A stretch of DNA of 64,000 nucleotides from CAYOSF01 sp964406605 (GTDB lineage Bacteria > Chloroflexota > Dehalococcoidia > DSTF01 > RBG-16-68-14). The notes under the pieces were generated by a model, which worked only from the letters and a program-made list of their open reading frames with translations, made no database searches and was not told the DNA's origin. Location: the NCBI GenBank assembly GCA_964406605.1, contig CAYOSF010000010.1, forward strand, positions 1-64,000. The letters run 5' to 3'. The position numbers and the translations under genes are program-made. How positions within the stretch are numbered: the first letter of the stretch is position 1; the number at the start of each line of letters is the position of its first letter. This document shows positions 17,769 through 25,795 of this stretch, piece by piece.

Positions 17769-18051
17769 CCTTCTCGTCGCGGTTGGGCTGGTGCTCCTGC
17801 TTCTGGCGGCGGTGCCTGCATTGACGGCGTTCAGTCTGCGCCTGGCCTGGGAGGAGGTCCCGCCACCGCCTGATGCAGCGGACGGGCCGCCGGCTTCCTG
17901 GGCGCCTCTGAGGGGCGCGTCGACCTTGGCCATCCATCTACTACATCCGCCCAATCCGCGCCTGCCTCCCACAGATGCAGTTCCTGGTTGGGACGCTCCC
18001 ACATGGACGTGCCCCTCAGAGGCGCAGGAAGAACGGGGGTTGAGACTGTGA
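17761..18051 (+). CDS. Small hydrophobic ORF whose 3' half lies in a MITE-like element
   Basis: The frame begins at an ATG overlapping the BY-kinase stop, with an AGGAG SD 3 nt upstream. The first 28 residues form a clear TM helix or signal segment, followed by a Pro/Asp-rich stretch. From about residue 45 the sequence is encoded by the inverted-repeat element at 17895-18030, so the original C-terminus has probably been replaced or truncated. The function is unknown. It may be a real small membrane protein or a remnant. Confidence 0.35.
   Translation: MRSLLVAVGLVLLLLAAVPALTAFSLRLAWEEVPPPPDAADGPPASWAPLRGASTLAIHLLHPPNPRLPPTDAVPGWDAPTWTCPSEAQEERGLRL
17895..18030. mobile_element. MITE-like element with terminal inverted repeats, copy B
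   Basis: The 136-bp element, in inverse orientation to 13106-13240, has about 25-bp terminal inverted repeats (TTCCTG...CTGAGGGGC and its complement GCCCCTCAGAGG...AGGAA). The core matches copy A closely. It sits inside the glycan operon between the BY-kinase and LPDTG genes. It would fold into a strong hairpin in the mRNA. Confidence 0.75.
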
Positions 18052-18151
18052 ACGTTGTCGGCGGCCCCTCCCGCATCGCGCCGCGAGCCGTCGCGTGCGC
18101 GGTCCGCTCGGAAGACGATACGCGCGTACACGTTTCGCAAAGGAGGACAAG

Positions 18152-18706
18152 ATGACACGAAGAGGAATAGTTGTCCGGCTCATGGTCTTGAGCTTGGGAG
18201 CGGCACTGGCCATCGGCGTCCTCGGACAAGCGTCGGCGCAGTACCCGCCCGCGACCGGCAGCGTGGTGCTGGGTGCTGGGGATACCACCCCGGTCCTCGG
18301 CGACGAGGTCACGGTGACCGCTACCGTCCTGGACGAGAACGGTGATCCACAGGCCGGTGTCGCATGCACGTTCAGCATCGCGCAGCAGCCCGGCAACGAC
18401 GCCAGCGTCGCCCCGGGGCCCTTCACCAGCGACGCCGCCGGTGGTGTCTCCACGACGCTAGACGTCGGCAGCACCGCGGGCACCATCGCGGTCGAGGCTA
18501 CGTGCGGCGAGCTGTCTGCATCTGTGAGCGTCGTCGCGAGCACCGCCGAAGCGCCTGCCCTGCCGCCGGCTTCGTTGCCCGACACCGGCGCCGGCGGTGG
18601 CGGTGATGCCAGCGGCTGGGCTTTCTGGATCCTCGTCGCAGCAGGAGCTAGCGCCGGCATGGGCGGCCTGGCTATCGCCTGGCGTCGCGCCAGGGCCCGG
18701 GCGTAG
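18152..18706 (+). CDS. Secreted Ig-like (Big_1-type) protein with LPDTG sorting signal
   Basis: The 184-residue protein has a signal peptide (1-30, ending A-S-A-Q), one Ig-like beta domain (about 36-130) with the VTVTATVLDENGDPQAGV pattern of invasin/bacterial Ig domains, a Pro/Ala linker, LPDTG at 142-146, a TM helix (about 156-177) and an RR-rich tail. This is a complete sortase-type cell-wall sorting signal. No sortase gene is in the window. AGGAGG lies 5 nt before the ATG, which excludes the longer upstream frame. Its position inside the glycan operon suggests a cell-surface protein made with, or attached to, the glycan. Confidence 0.8.
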   Translation: MTRRGIVVRLMVLSLGAALAIGVLGQASAQYPPATGSVVLGAGDTTPVLGDEVTVTATVLDENGDPQAGVACTFSIAQQPGNDASVAPGPFTSDAAGGVSTTLDVGSTAGTIAVEATCGELSASVSVVASTAEAPALPPASLPDTGAGGGGDASGWAFWILVAAGASAGMGGLAIAWRRARARA

Positions 18707-18739
18707 CCGTAGCGCGGCCGGAAGCGGCGACGGCTATCG

Positions 18740-20656
18740 ATGCGAGGGCGACGGCGCTGGGTCCTTCTGGGCGCCGCCACCGTCGCCCTCATCATCGGGA
18801 CTATCGCGGCTCTCGTCGCCGCCCGCTACTATCCGGCCTACAGTAACGCTCTCGCCGGCCGTGCCGACCTGCGGGATGCGCAAGCGCTTCTCCGAGACGC
18901 GCGTCTGGACGCGAGCGCCACAGACCTGCTCGCGGCGGAAGCCAAGCTGAGCAGCGCGGACGGGCACCTTCGTGGGGCGCGGCAGGTCCTTGACGATCCG
19001 CTGCTGCGGCTCGGCCAGCGCCTCCCGCTCATCGGCCAGTCGCTCCAGGCCACCGTGGAGCTCACGGATATCGGCATCGAAGGGGTGCAAGTCGGACGTG
19101 CGGCTATCGAGATGACGCGCAGCTATCAGGAAATGCGTGACACAGGAACGGGGACTCTGCCAGAACGGACGGACATGATTCTCGCCGAAATGGATCCTTC
19201 GATGGCGACGCTGGAAGAGCGCCTGGATCGCATCCGTGAGAAGCGAGACCGGTTGACCGGCGCCGCTCTGCCACCCGCCTTGGTCGGGGCCGTCCAGGAA
19301 ATGGACCGCGACCTGGAGGAATTGCGGGAGCTGGGCGATACCTACGATGCTCTGTCAGCGTTCCTTCCGGACTTCCTCGGGTTCAATGGGCCGCGTACGT
19401 ACCTTCTGCTGGCCCAGAACAACGCTGAATTGCTGCCCACGGGCGGCCTGATCTCCGTCTACGGCCTGATAACCGTCGTCGACGGCCGGGTGCAGGAGAA
19501 GCGCTTTGAGGACGCGGTTGGCTACGGCGGACGCTGGATGGAGGGCGGCGGCGCCTACATCGAGCCGCCCGCTCCTCTCGAACGGTACCTTCTCAAGGAC
19601 TTCAGTTGGAACCTCTCAGTGTCCAACTGGTCTCCGCACTATCCCACGTCGGCACAGGAGGCCGAGCGCTTCTTCCGTTTGGCCGGCGGTCCGCCCGTGG
19701 ACGGCGTCATCGCCATCAACGTGCACACGATCGAGGAGCTGCTCAGAGTCACCGGCCCCATCACGGTCGAACCGTACGGTGTGACCGTCACCGCGGAAAA
19801 CGCCCTGGAGGTCATCGAGGAGAACACCCGATCCGCACAGGAGGCGGAGACAGAGCGCAAGGCCTTCGTCGGCGTTCTGGCCGAGGAGCTGCTTTCGAGC
19901 CTGATGCACGTCTCGGCCGATCAGTGGACGCCTCTGATAGAGACCCTGCAACGCCTCCGGGATCAGCGCCACATTCTCTTCTTCACCCACGACGAAAAGA
20001 TGCAATCGCTGACGCGCCGCCTGGGGCTCGACGGCGCCCTGCAGTCGCCGGACGGTGACTACTTGATGCTCGTCGACGCCAGCGTCAACAGTACGAAGCT
20101 CAACATCGTGCTCGACCAGCGCGTTGATCTGACCGTGCGGATAGATGGCTTCGGCAGCGCCCACCACCGGGCGGCGATTTCGTACCGGAACGACCTGCCT
20201 GCTTGGTCCCAGGGCCGCGACGCTCTCCTGGTGCAGCGCCTCATGCTGGGCGGGCTCTACGGCGGCTACGTTCGCCTGTTCACACCGCTCGGCAGTCAGC
20301 CGGAGAGCGTGACCCTCTCGGGGCGTGAGGTAGGCCCGGAGGAGATCGGCACGGAGCAGGACAAGACCGTGTTCGGTCGGTTCTTCGCGCTTCCAAGCGG
20401 GCAGGCAACAGAGCTTGTCATCCAGTACACAACGCCCTTCGCCGTCCAGTCCGAGGACGACGTACTGGAGTACCGGCTCTATCTGCAGAAACAGCCGGGG
20501 ACGGGGGCCATTCCCGTCAGTATCGCCCTCGTTCTCCCAGACGGTGCGCGCCTCGACTCCGCCACGCTGGACGGCGTGCCGCTACAGTCCGCCGACCGCA
20601 TCGAGACCGATTTGGAGGTGGACCGAGAACTGACTGTGCGCTACCGGCTTGACTGA
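18740..20656 (+). CDS. DUF4012 membrane-anchored protein
   Basis: The 638-residue protein has an N-terminal TM anchor (about 10-32), a coiled-coil-like helical region (about 40-200) and a large extracytoplasmic DUF4012 domain from about 210. Its hallmark is NGPRTYLLLAQNNAELLPTGG followed by a G-x-I-x-V-Y pattern. DUF4012 proteins are common in Actinomycetota and Chloroflexota next to polysaccharide genes. Their biochemical role is unknown. The gene lies 33 nt after the LPDTG gene and 13 nt before gmhB, in the same operon. Confidence 0.85.
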   Translation: MRGRRRWVLLGAATVALIIGTIAALVAARYYPAYSNALAGRADLRDAQALLRDARLDASATDLLAAEAKLSSADGHLRGARQVLDDPLLRLGQRLPLIGQSLQATVELTDIGIEGVQVGRAAIEMTRSYQEMRDTGTGTLPERTDMILAEMDPSMATLEERLDRIREKRDRLTGAALPPALVGAVQEMDRDLEELRELGDTYDALSAFLPDFLGFNGPRTYLLLAQNNAELLPTGGLISVYGLITVVDGRVQEKRFEDAVGYGGRWMEGGGAYIEPPAPLERYLLKDFSWNLSVSNWSPHYPTSAQEAERFFRLAGGPPVDGVIAINVHTIEELLRVTGPITVEPYGVTVTAENALEVIEENTRSAQEAETERKAFVGVLAEELLSSLMHVSADQWTPLIETLQRLRDQRHILFFTHDEKMQSLTRRLGLDGALQSPDGDYLMLVDASVNSTKLNIVLDQRVDLTVRIDGFGSAHHRAAISYRNDLPAWSQGRDALLVQRLMLGGLYGGYVRLFTPLGSQPESVTLSGREVGPEEIGTEQDKTVFGRFFALPSGQATELVIQYTTPFAVQSEDDVLEYRLYLQKQPGTGAIPVSIALVLPDGARLDSATLDGVPLQSADRIETDLEVDRELTVRYRLD

Positions 20657-20669
20657 TAGGAGCTGCTCT

Positions 20670-21236
20670 GTGCCTGCCGTGTTGGTCGATCGGGATGGTG
20701 TCATCAACGAGAACCGAGCGGACTACGTGACCCGCTGGGAGGACTTCCGCTACCTGCCGCGTTCCGTGGAGGCGCTCGTGGCCCTGAAGGGTCTTGCCGT
20801 CGCTGTGGTCACCAACCAGTCGGCGGTAGGCCGCGGACTGCTCACGGTCGGCACGCTCGATGAGATCCACCATCGGATGCTCGCCGACTGTGCCCGGGCG
20901 GGGGCGGCAATCCACGGCGTCTTCGCGTGTCCGCACGCGCCTTGGGAGGGCTGCGGCTGCCGCAAGCCGCGCCCTGGGCTGCTACTCAGGGCGATGGAAG
21001 CGCTGGGCGAGGCGCCCGAGAACTGCATCTCCGTAGGCGACGGCCACGAAGACCTTCTGGCAGCGGAATCGGCCGGGGTGCCGTTCGTCCTCGTACGCAC
21101 CGGCCGCGGCATGCAGACCGTGGATCACCCGGCCTGCCGGCGCCATCCGCCGCTGTTCGTCGCCGGCGACCTGTGGGAAGCGTCGGAGGCCCTGCGCGAG
21201 CGTTTCGGTCTGAGATCGCTCCAGGGAGTGTCATGA
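20670..21236 (+). CDS. gmhB: D-glycero-D-manno-heptose-1,7-bisphosphate 7-phosphatase
   Basis: The 188-residue HAD-superfamily phosphatase has the nucleophile motif DRDGVIN near the N-terminus, TNQS as motif II and GDGHED as motif IV. The zinc-binding CxH...CxC loop (CPHAPWEGCGC) distinguishes GmhB from histidinol-phosphate phosphatase, its close relative. It removes the 7-phosphate from heptose-1,7-bisphosphate. The GTG at 20670 is used because AGGAG (20657-20661) lies 8 nt upstream; a TTG at 20649 lies inside the preceding gene. It overlaps hddC by 4 nt (ATGA), and hddA follows. Confidence 0.88.
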   Translation: MPAVLVDRDGVINENRADYVTRWEDFRYLPRSVEALVALKGLAVAVVTNQSAVGRGLLTVGTLDEIHHRMLADCARAGAAIHGVFACPHAPWEGCGCRKPRPGLLLRAMEALGEAPENCISVGDGHEDLLAAESAGVPFVLVRTGRGMQTVDHPACRRHPPLFVAGDLWEASEALRERFGLRSLQGVS

Positions 21237-21958
21237 AGGCGATGATCCTGGCTGCCGGGGAGGGACGGCGACTGCGCCCGCTCACGAATGCGACGCCGAA
21301 GCCGATGCTGCCTGTCGGGGGGCGTCCTCTCTTGGACCATCTCGTCGAGTTGGTGCGGGCCCACGGCGTCCGAGAGATCGCGATCAACCTCCACCACCAG
21401 CCGGAGGCGGTCCGCTCGCACCTGGGCGATGGGGAACGCTTCGGCGTGCGCATCGTCTATTCGCAAGAGGAACGGCTGCTCGGATCAGCGGGCGGCGTGA
21501 AGCGGATGCAGTCGTTCTTTGCGGGCGGCGCATTCATCGTTCTCTGCGGCGATGTGCTCACGAACCTGGACCTGACCGCATTGGCAACCTTCCACGCTGA
21601 ACGTCACGCTGCCCTCACCATGGCCCTCTATCGTCCTGAAGCGATTGGCGAATGCGGCGTGGTTCGTCTTGATGAAGGCGACCGCATCATGGCGTTCGTC
21701 GAGAAGCCGGAGCGGGGCCGGGAGCCTTCGCGCTTCGCCAACGCGGGCGTCTACGTGATGGAACCGGCCCTCTTGGGAGCCATCCCAGACAACCGGCCCT
21801 TCGACTTTGGCGTTGACCTGTTCCCCCTCTTGTTGGCGCGCGGCGCGGCGCTGTTCGGCTACATCAGCGATGCGCTGGTGGTGGACATCGGCACACCCGG
21901 AGGTTATCAACGGGCGCAGGTGGCGGCCGCGCAACCGGCCGCGGCCGTGGGCGGGTGA
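21233..21958 (+). CDS. hddC: D-glycero-alpha-D-manno-heptose 1-phosphate guanylyltransferase-like nucleotidyltransferase
   Basis: The 241-residue NTP-transferase has the signature AGEGRRLRPLT, KPMLPVGGRPLL, a GDV metal site (CGDVLTNLD), VEKP and a C-terminal DIGTP. The family also contains mannose-1-P guanylyltransferases and glucose-1-P thymidylyltransferases. The heptose assignment rests on its place between gmhB and hddA. It would make GDP-D-glycero-alpha-D-manno-heptose. It is translationally coupled to gmhB by an ATGA overlap. Confidence 0.8.
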   Translation: MKAMILAAGEGRRLRPLTNATPKPMLPVGGRPLLDHLVELVRAHGVREIAINLHHQPEAVRSHLGDGERFGVRIVYSQEERLLGSAGGVKRMQSFFAGGAFIVLCGDVLTNLDLTALATFHAERHAALTMALYRPEAIGECGVVRLDEGDRIMAFVEKPERGREPSRFANAGVYVMEPALLGAIPDNRPFDFGVDLFPLLLARGAALFGYISDALVVDIGTPGGYQRAQVAAAQPAAAVGG

Positions 21959-21967
21959 GCAGGCGTC

Positions 21968-23023
21968 ATGCTCTTGGTGCGCGCGCCCGTTCGAGTCAGT
22001 TTCGCCGGTGGCGGCACCGATCTTCCGTCCTACTACGAGCGGTTCGGCGGACTGGTGGTCAATGCCGCGATCGCCAAGTACTTCTACGTCTTCCTCAGTC
22101 CCACCGGTGTCCAGGGGGTGCACATCAGCTCATCGGATTTCGGCGCTTTCTCCCGCTGGTCTGCCGGCGAAGAGCCGCTGCTGGACGGGCTTCTGCCGCT
22201 GCCCCGCGCGGTCCTTCATGACTTCGGCGCCGCGGGAGGATTCTCCATCTTCCTCGCCTCGGAGATACCGCCCGGTACCGGTCTGGGCTCTTCGAGCACG
22301 GTCGCAGTCGCTCTCATCAAGGCCATCAGCACCTACCTGGGGCAGCGCCTCTCACCGGCGGAGATCGCGGAGAGGGCGTCCAGCATCGAAATCGAGAAGC
22401 TGGGCAGCCCCATTGGCAAACAAGACCAGTATGCGGCCGCCCTCGGCGGCCTGAACGTGCTCACGTTCGAGGAGGACAGGGTGCAGGTCGAGCCCCTAGC
22501 CCTGCCGCCGGACGTGCGCTTGGGCCTGGAGTCCAACCTGCTCCTCTTCTACACAGGCTCGTCCCGCAACGCCAACACAATCCTCGAGGAGCAGAAGCAA
22601 TCGACCAGTCGCGGGCACTCAAACGTGGTGGAGGCGCTCCACGACATCAAGTCCTTTGCCCGCGAGACGAAGGCGGCTCTGGAGGCCGGCGACCTGGACC
22701 GCGTGGGGGAGATACTGGATCAATCGTGGCAGGCGAAGCGCCGGCTCGCCCGGGGCATCACCAACTGGCGCATCGACGCGCTGTACGAGCGTGCCCGTGA
22801 GCGGGGGGCCCTGGGCGGCAAGATAACGGGCGCCGGTGGGGGAGGGTTCCTGCTCCTCTATTGCACCCCTCCCTTCCAGCCGGCCGTCTGCGCGGAGATG
22901 CGAAAGCAGGGTCTCCACCGCATGGAGTTCCGTTTCGATAGCGGCGGGGCGAAGGTGCTACTCAACTCTGCCACACGTCCGGGCCTGGAGGCATCCGGCG
23001 CGGCACTCCAGGAGGCAGCCTGA
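21968..23023 (+). CDS. hddA: D-glycero-alpha-D-manno-heptose 7-phosphate kinase (GHMP kinase)
   Basis: The 351-residue GHMP kinase has the N-terminal RAPVRVSFAGGGTDLP motif typical of HddA, the ATP loop PPGTGLGSSS (about 98-107) and the C-terminal TGAGGGGFLLL motif 3. It phosphorylates C1 of alpha-heptose-7-phosphate to give the substrate of GmhB and then HddC. Length is normal. Its stop overlaps the next start by 1 nt. Confidence 0.88.
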   Translation: MLLVRAPVRVSFAGGGTDLPSYYERFGGLVVNAAIAKYFYVFLSPTGVQGVHISSSDFGAFSRWSAGEEPLLDGLLPLPRAVLHDFGAAGGFSIFLASEIPPGTGLGSSSTVAVALIKAISTYLGQRLSPAEIAERASSIEIEKLGSPIGKQDQYAAALGGLNVLTFEEDRVQVEPLALPPDVRLGLESNLLLFYTGSSRNANTILEEQKQSTSRGHSNVVEALHDIKSFARETKAALEAGDLDRVGEILDQSWQAKRRLARGITNWRIDALYERARERGALGGKITGAGGGGFLLLYCTPPFQPAVCAEMRKQGLHRMEFRFDSGGAKVLLNSATRPGLEASGAALQEAA

Positions 23024-24444
23024 TGACCAAGCGGGAACAACAAGCCCTCGTTATCGGGCTTCTGGCCATCGACACGATGCTCCTCCTCTGGGCCTCCGCG
23101 ATCGTGATCGCCGCCCGGTTTGGAGCCTCGGACTGGCTGGGCGGACCGGACGGAAGCAGCGTCGGCGGTCTGGCGCTTCTCCTGCTGGCGCCCGGACTCA
23201 TGCTCGGCCTGATGGCGGCAGGGGGGTTGTACCGAGTCGATGATCTCTTCAGCGGCCACCGAGAATACGCGGGTGTCCTGCGCGCCTGCGCATACGCCGC
23301 GCTCGTTATCCTGCTTCTTGCGTTCCTGCTGGACGTCGATCTGTCCCGCGGCGCTTTAGTCGTCTTCTGGGGTGCTTGCGTTCTCTTGGTGGGCACTGGA
23401 AGATTCGCTTTCAGGCGCGCGGTCTTCCGGCTGCGTCGCAGCGGGCGCTTGGTGCGCCGCGCCCTGATCGCCGGCTCGGATGAGCACGCCATCACCATCG
23501 CCCAGCGGCTCTCGAGCGCCGCCACGGGCTGGCAGGTTCTCGGCTTCTTGGATGACTACCAGCCTGTGGGCACCGAGGTGGTTGATGGGTTGCGCGTCGT
23601 CGGTGATCCGACGGCGGCAGGCGAAACGGCCCGCGTCCTGGGTGCCAGCGACGTCATCCTTGTCCCCCACGCGGTGAGCTGGGAAGCGCAGCGCGACATT
23701 CTAGAGATGGCGGCTACCCAAGAGCGTCCCGCCGTACGGCTGGCCCCCGGCCTCTATCACCTGCTGGCCGCGGGCACCAGGCCGCTGGACGCGAACTACG
23801 TCCCTCTCTTGTCGCTGGAGCGGCTGCGGATCACCGGGCTTGACGCCGCGTTGAAGGCCGCGATGGACTACGCACTGAGCTTCCTGGCCCTGCCCGCGCT
23901 GGCTTTCCTGCTCGCGTTCCTGTGGGTGATCGCCCGTCTTTCCGGGGGAGGCGCCCTTCTCGAGCGCCGGCCATCCTTGGGCCTGCGCAGCAAACCGTTC
24001 GATGTGTTGGTCCTGGCGGCGCCACCGGAGCGCGCTTCGCCGGGAGGAACGCCCCCGTGGACATACCGCCTTCGCAGGGCAGTCGCGGGTGGGAGGTTGA
24101 GCAAGCTACCCAACGCGCTGAACGTTCTCAGGGGGCGCATGAGCCTGATCGGCCCGCGGGCGATGGCGACGACGGCCGATCTGTCGCGCGGGCCCTGGAC
24201 ACAGACCCTGTTGCTGGTGCGCCCCGGTCTCACCGGCCCCCACCCCGCGAACGGAGCCGAGTGGTCGCCGGAGGAGCAGGCGATCCTGGACGTCGCCTAC
24301 GTGAGGGATTATTCCCTCTGGCTGGACCTTCGACTGCTGTTCGCGTCCTTCCTCAGGGCACTGCGGCGCGATCGTGTCCTGCCTGCCTCGTACGAGGTGG
24401 CGCCTGCGGAACGGAAGATAGCCGCCGGAGTAACGGTTCGCTAG
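23023..24444 (+). CDS. Polytopic phosphoglycosyl transferase homologue, active-site degenerate
   Basis: The 473-residue protein has the WbaP/EpsL layout: several N-terminal TM helices, a Rossmann-like CoA-binding domain (about 145-270) and a C-terminal sugar-transferase domain whose MSLIGPR and RPGLTGPHP motifs are kept. The catalytic Asp-Glu dyad, normally DELPQ, is replaced by S360-K361 (RLSKLPN). The YKFRSM segment is replaced by an unrelated stretch, so catalysis is doubtful. Possible roles are lipid-carrier binding, scaffolding or regulation. An intact homologue lies at 25100-25795. Its stop overlaps the stop of the convergent methyltransferase gene (CTAG at 24441-24444). Confidence 0.8.
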   Translation: MTKREQQALVIGLLAIDTMLLLWASAIVIAARFGASDWLGGPDGSSVGGLALLLLAPGLMLGLMAAGGLYRVDDLFSGHREYAGVLRACAYAALVILLLAFLLDVDLSRGALVVFWGACVLLVGTGRFAFRRAVFRLRRSGRLVRRALIAGSDEHAITIAQRLSSAATGWQVLGFLDDYQPVGTEVVDGLRVVGDPTAAGETARVLGASDVILVPHAVSWEAQRDILEMAATQERPAVRLAPGLYHLLAAGTRPLDANYVPLLSLERLRITGLDAALKAAMDYALSFLALPALAFLLAFLWVIARLSGGGALLERRPSLGLRSKPFDVLVLAAPPERASPGGTPPWTYRLRRAVAGGRLSKLPNALNVLRGRMSLIGPRAMATTADLSRGPWTQTLLLVRPGLTGPHPANGAEWSPEEQAILDVAYVRDYSLWLDLRLLFASFLRALRRDRVLPASYEVAPAERKIAAGVTVR

Positions 24445-25100
24445 GACCGGCGCTCGAGCACGGCCAGGTACATGTCGTGTCCGCCGCGCCAGAAGCGGGC
24501 GCGCACCGGCGCGTATTCTCGAGAGACGAGCGGCTGATAGCCGAGCCCAACCAGAAGCGCCTCCCATTGCTCTCGAGATAGCAGGCGTTCATCTCCGAAG
24601 TCCTGCACGCCGTAGGAGATGTTCGGCACGCTGAACACCACGAACCTGGCAACTCGCGCCTGCTCGTTCAGGAGGTCGCGAATCTCATCCTCCCCGAAAT
24701 GCTCGAGAAAGCCCTGCGAGAATGCGACATCAAAGCTGTCCGCGGGATAGGCGAGATCGAACGCATCCATGGCAAGGAAATCGGCTCGGCCGCGGAGCCT
24801 GCGATTGTGGCGACGAGCCTGCCGGACGAGGCTGGAGCTCAGGTCCACCGAGACGACGCGCGGGCAGAAGTAGGACAGGAAGATCCCGTGCGATCCCGAG
24901 CCTGCGCCTACCTCCAGCACGCGTCCCGGCCTGAGCCGCCGGATGGCCTGGAACATGGGCAGGTGGTGCAGCACGTTTCGGAAGTGAAGGTACCAGGTGA
25001 GTTCCGGCGCGTAGTATGCTTCCCAGCTATGCGCCGCCTGACCCGAACCAACGACTGGCGCTCTGCCTGTTGACGTCACTTGGCTCGCCGGACCGGACAT
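24441..25100 (-). CDS. Class I SAM-dependent methyltransferase
   Basis: The 219-residue protein has motif I VLEVGAGSGSHG, a VDLS acidic strand end, MDAFDL and an FSQGFLEHF post-motif, all typical of class I methyltransferases acting on small molecules. In this locus it probably methylates a sugar or glycan end; the target is unknown. The ATG at 25100 overlaps the stop of the phosphoglycosyl transferase gene (TGATG) and has GGGGAGG upstream. It is the last gene of the reverse operon. Confidence 0.8.
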   Translation of the reverse strand: MSGPASQVTSTGRAPVVGSGQAAHSWEAYYAPELTWYLHFRNVLHHLPMFQAIRRLRPGRVLEVGAGSGSHGIFLSYFCPRVVSVDLSSSLVRQARRHNRRLRGRADFLAMDAFDLAYPADSFDVAFSQGFLEHFGEDEIRDLLNEQARVARFVVFSVPNISYGVQDFGDERLLSREQWEALLVGLGYQPLVSREYAPVRARFWRGGHDMYLAVLERRS

Positions 25101-25795
25101 CAGTTCCTCCCCTGATCGCGGAGCATGGCGAGCGGTGTGGCCAGGATGACGCGGACATCGGTCCAAAACGACCGCTCCCGGACGTATTCGATGTCTAGCC
25201 GCACCATCTCCTCAAATGGGAGACCTTGGCGAGAGCGAACCTGCGCCACGCCTGTGATGCCGGGCTTTGCCGCCAGGCGTTCCCAGTGCCATGGCTTGTA
25301 GTACTGCACCTCCCACAGGAGAGGCGGTCGCGGGCCGACCACGCTCATCTCTCCAAGGAGGACGTTGATGAACTGTGGGACCTCGTCGATGCCGAACTTG
25401 CGGATGACCCGTCCCATGGGCGTGACGCGAGGGTCGTCCACTACCTTGTAGACTCCACGTTCCTCACCGGTCGCCGCTCGCTCCACGCGGTATGGTCTGT
25501 TCTCCCGGACGAAGTCGCGACGGAAACGCCGCTGCACGGAGTCATCCGCGTCCACGTGCATGGAACGGAACTTGTAGTACGTGAAGGGCCGGCCGTCGCG
25601 GCCGGCCACGCGCGCCCGATAAAGAACCGGGCCCGACGAGGTGAGCCGGATGGCCAGCGCCGTGAGGAGCCACAGCGGCAGGAGCCCAACCAGCACGCCC
25701 AGCGCAACGGCGATGTCCACTGTGCGCTTGGCCGCCTCATACAGCCGCGAGCTTTGGGCGTCTGCGGTCTGCTCTGCCGGATGCGTGGCGGTCAT
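25100..25795 (-). CDS. Monotopic phosphoglycosyl transferase (undecaprenyl-phosphate sugar-1-phosphate transferase)
   Basis: The 231-residue protein has one membrane helix (about 28-50), YKFRSM at 74-79, the catalytic dyad D137-E138 in GIDEVPQ, MSVVGPRP and KPGITGVAQV. These are all the hallmarks of the PglC/WbaP catalytic core, so it should start repeat-unit assembly by moving a sugar phosphate to undecaprenyl phosphate at the inner membrane face. The sugar is unknown. It overlaps the preceding GT4 gene by 4 nt and the following methyltransferase by 1 nt. Confidence 0.92.
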   Translation of the reverse strand: MTATHPAEQTADAQSSRLYEAAKRTVDIAVALGVLVGLLPLWLLTALAIRLTSSGPVLYRARVAGRDGRPFTYYKFRSMHVDADDSVQRRFRRDFVRENRPYRVERAATGEERGVYKVVDDPRVTPMGRVIRKFGIDEVPQFINVLLGEMSVVGPRPPLLWEVQYYKPWHWERLAAKPGITGVAQVRSRQGLPFEEMVRLDIEYVRERSFWTDVRVILATPLAMLRDQGRN

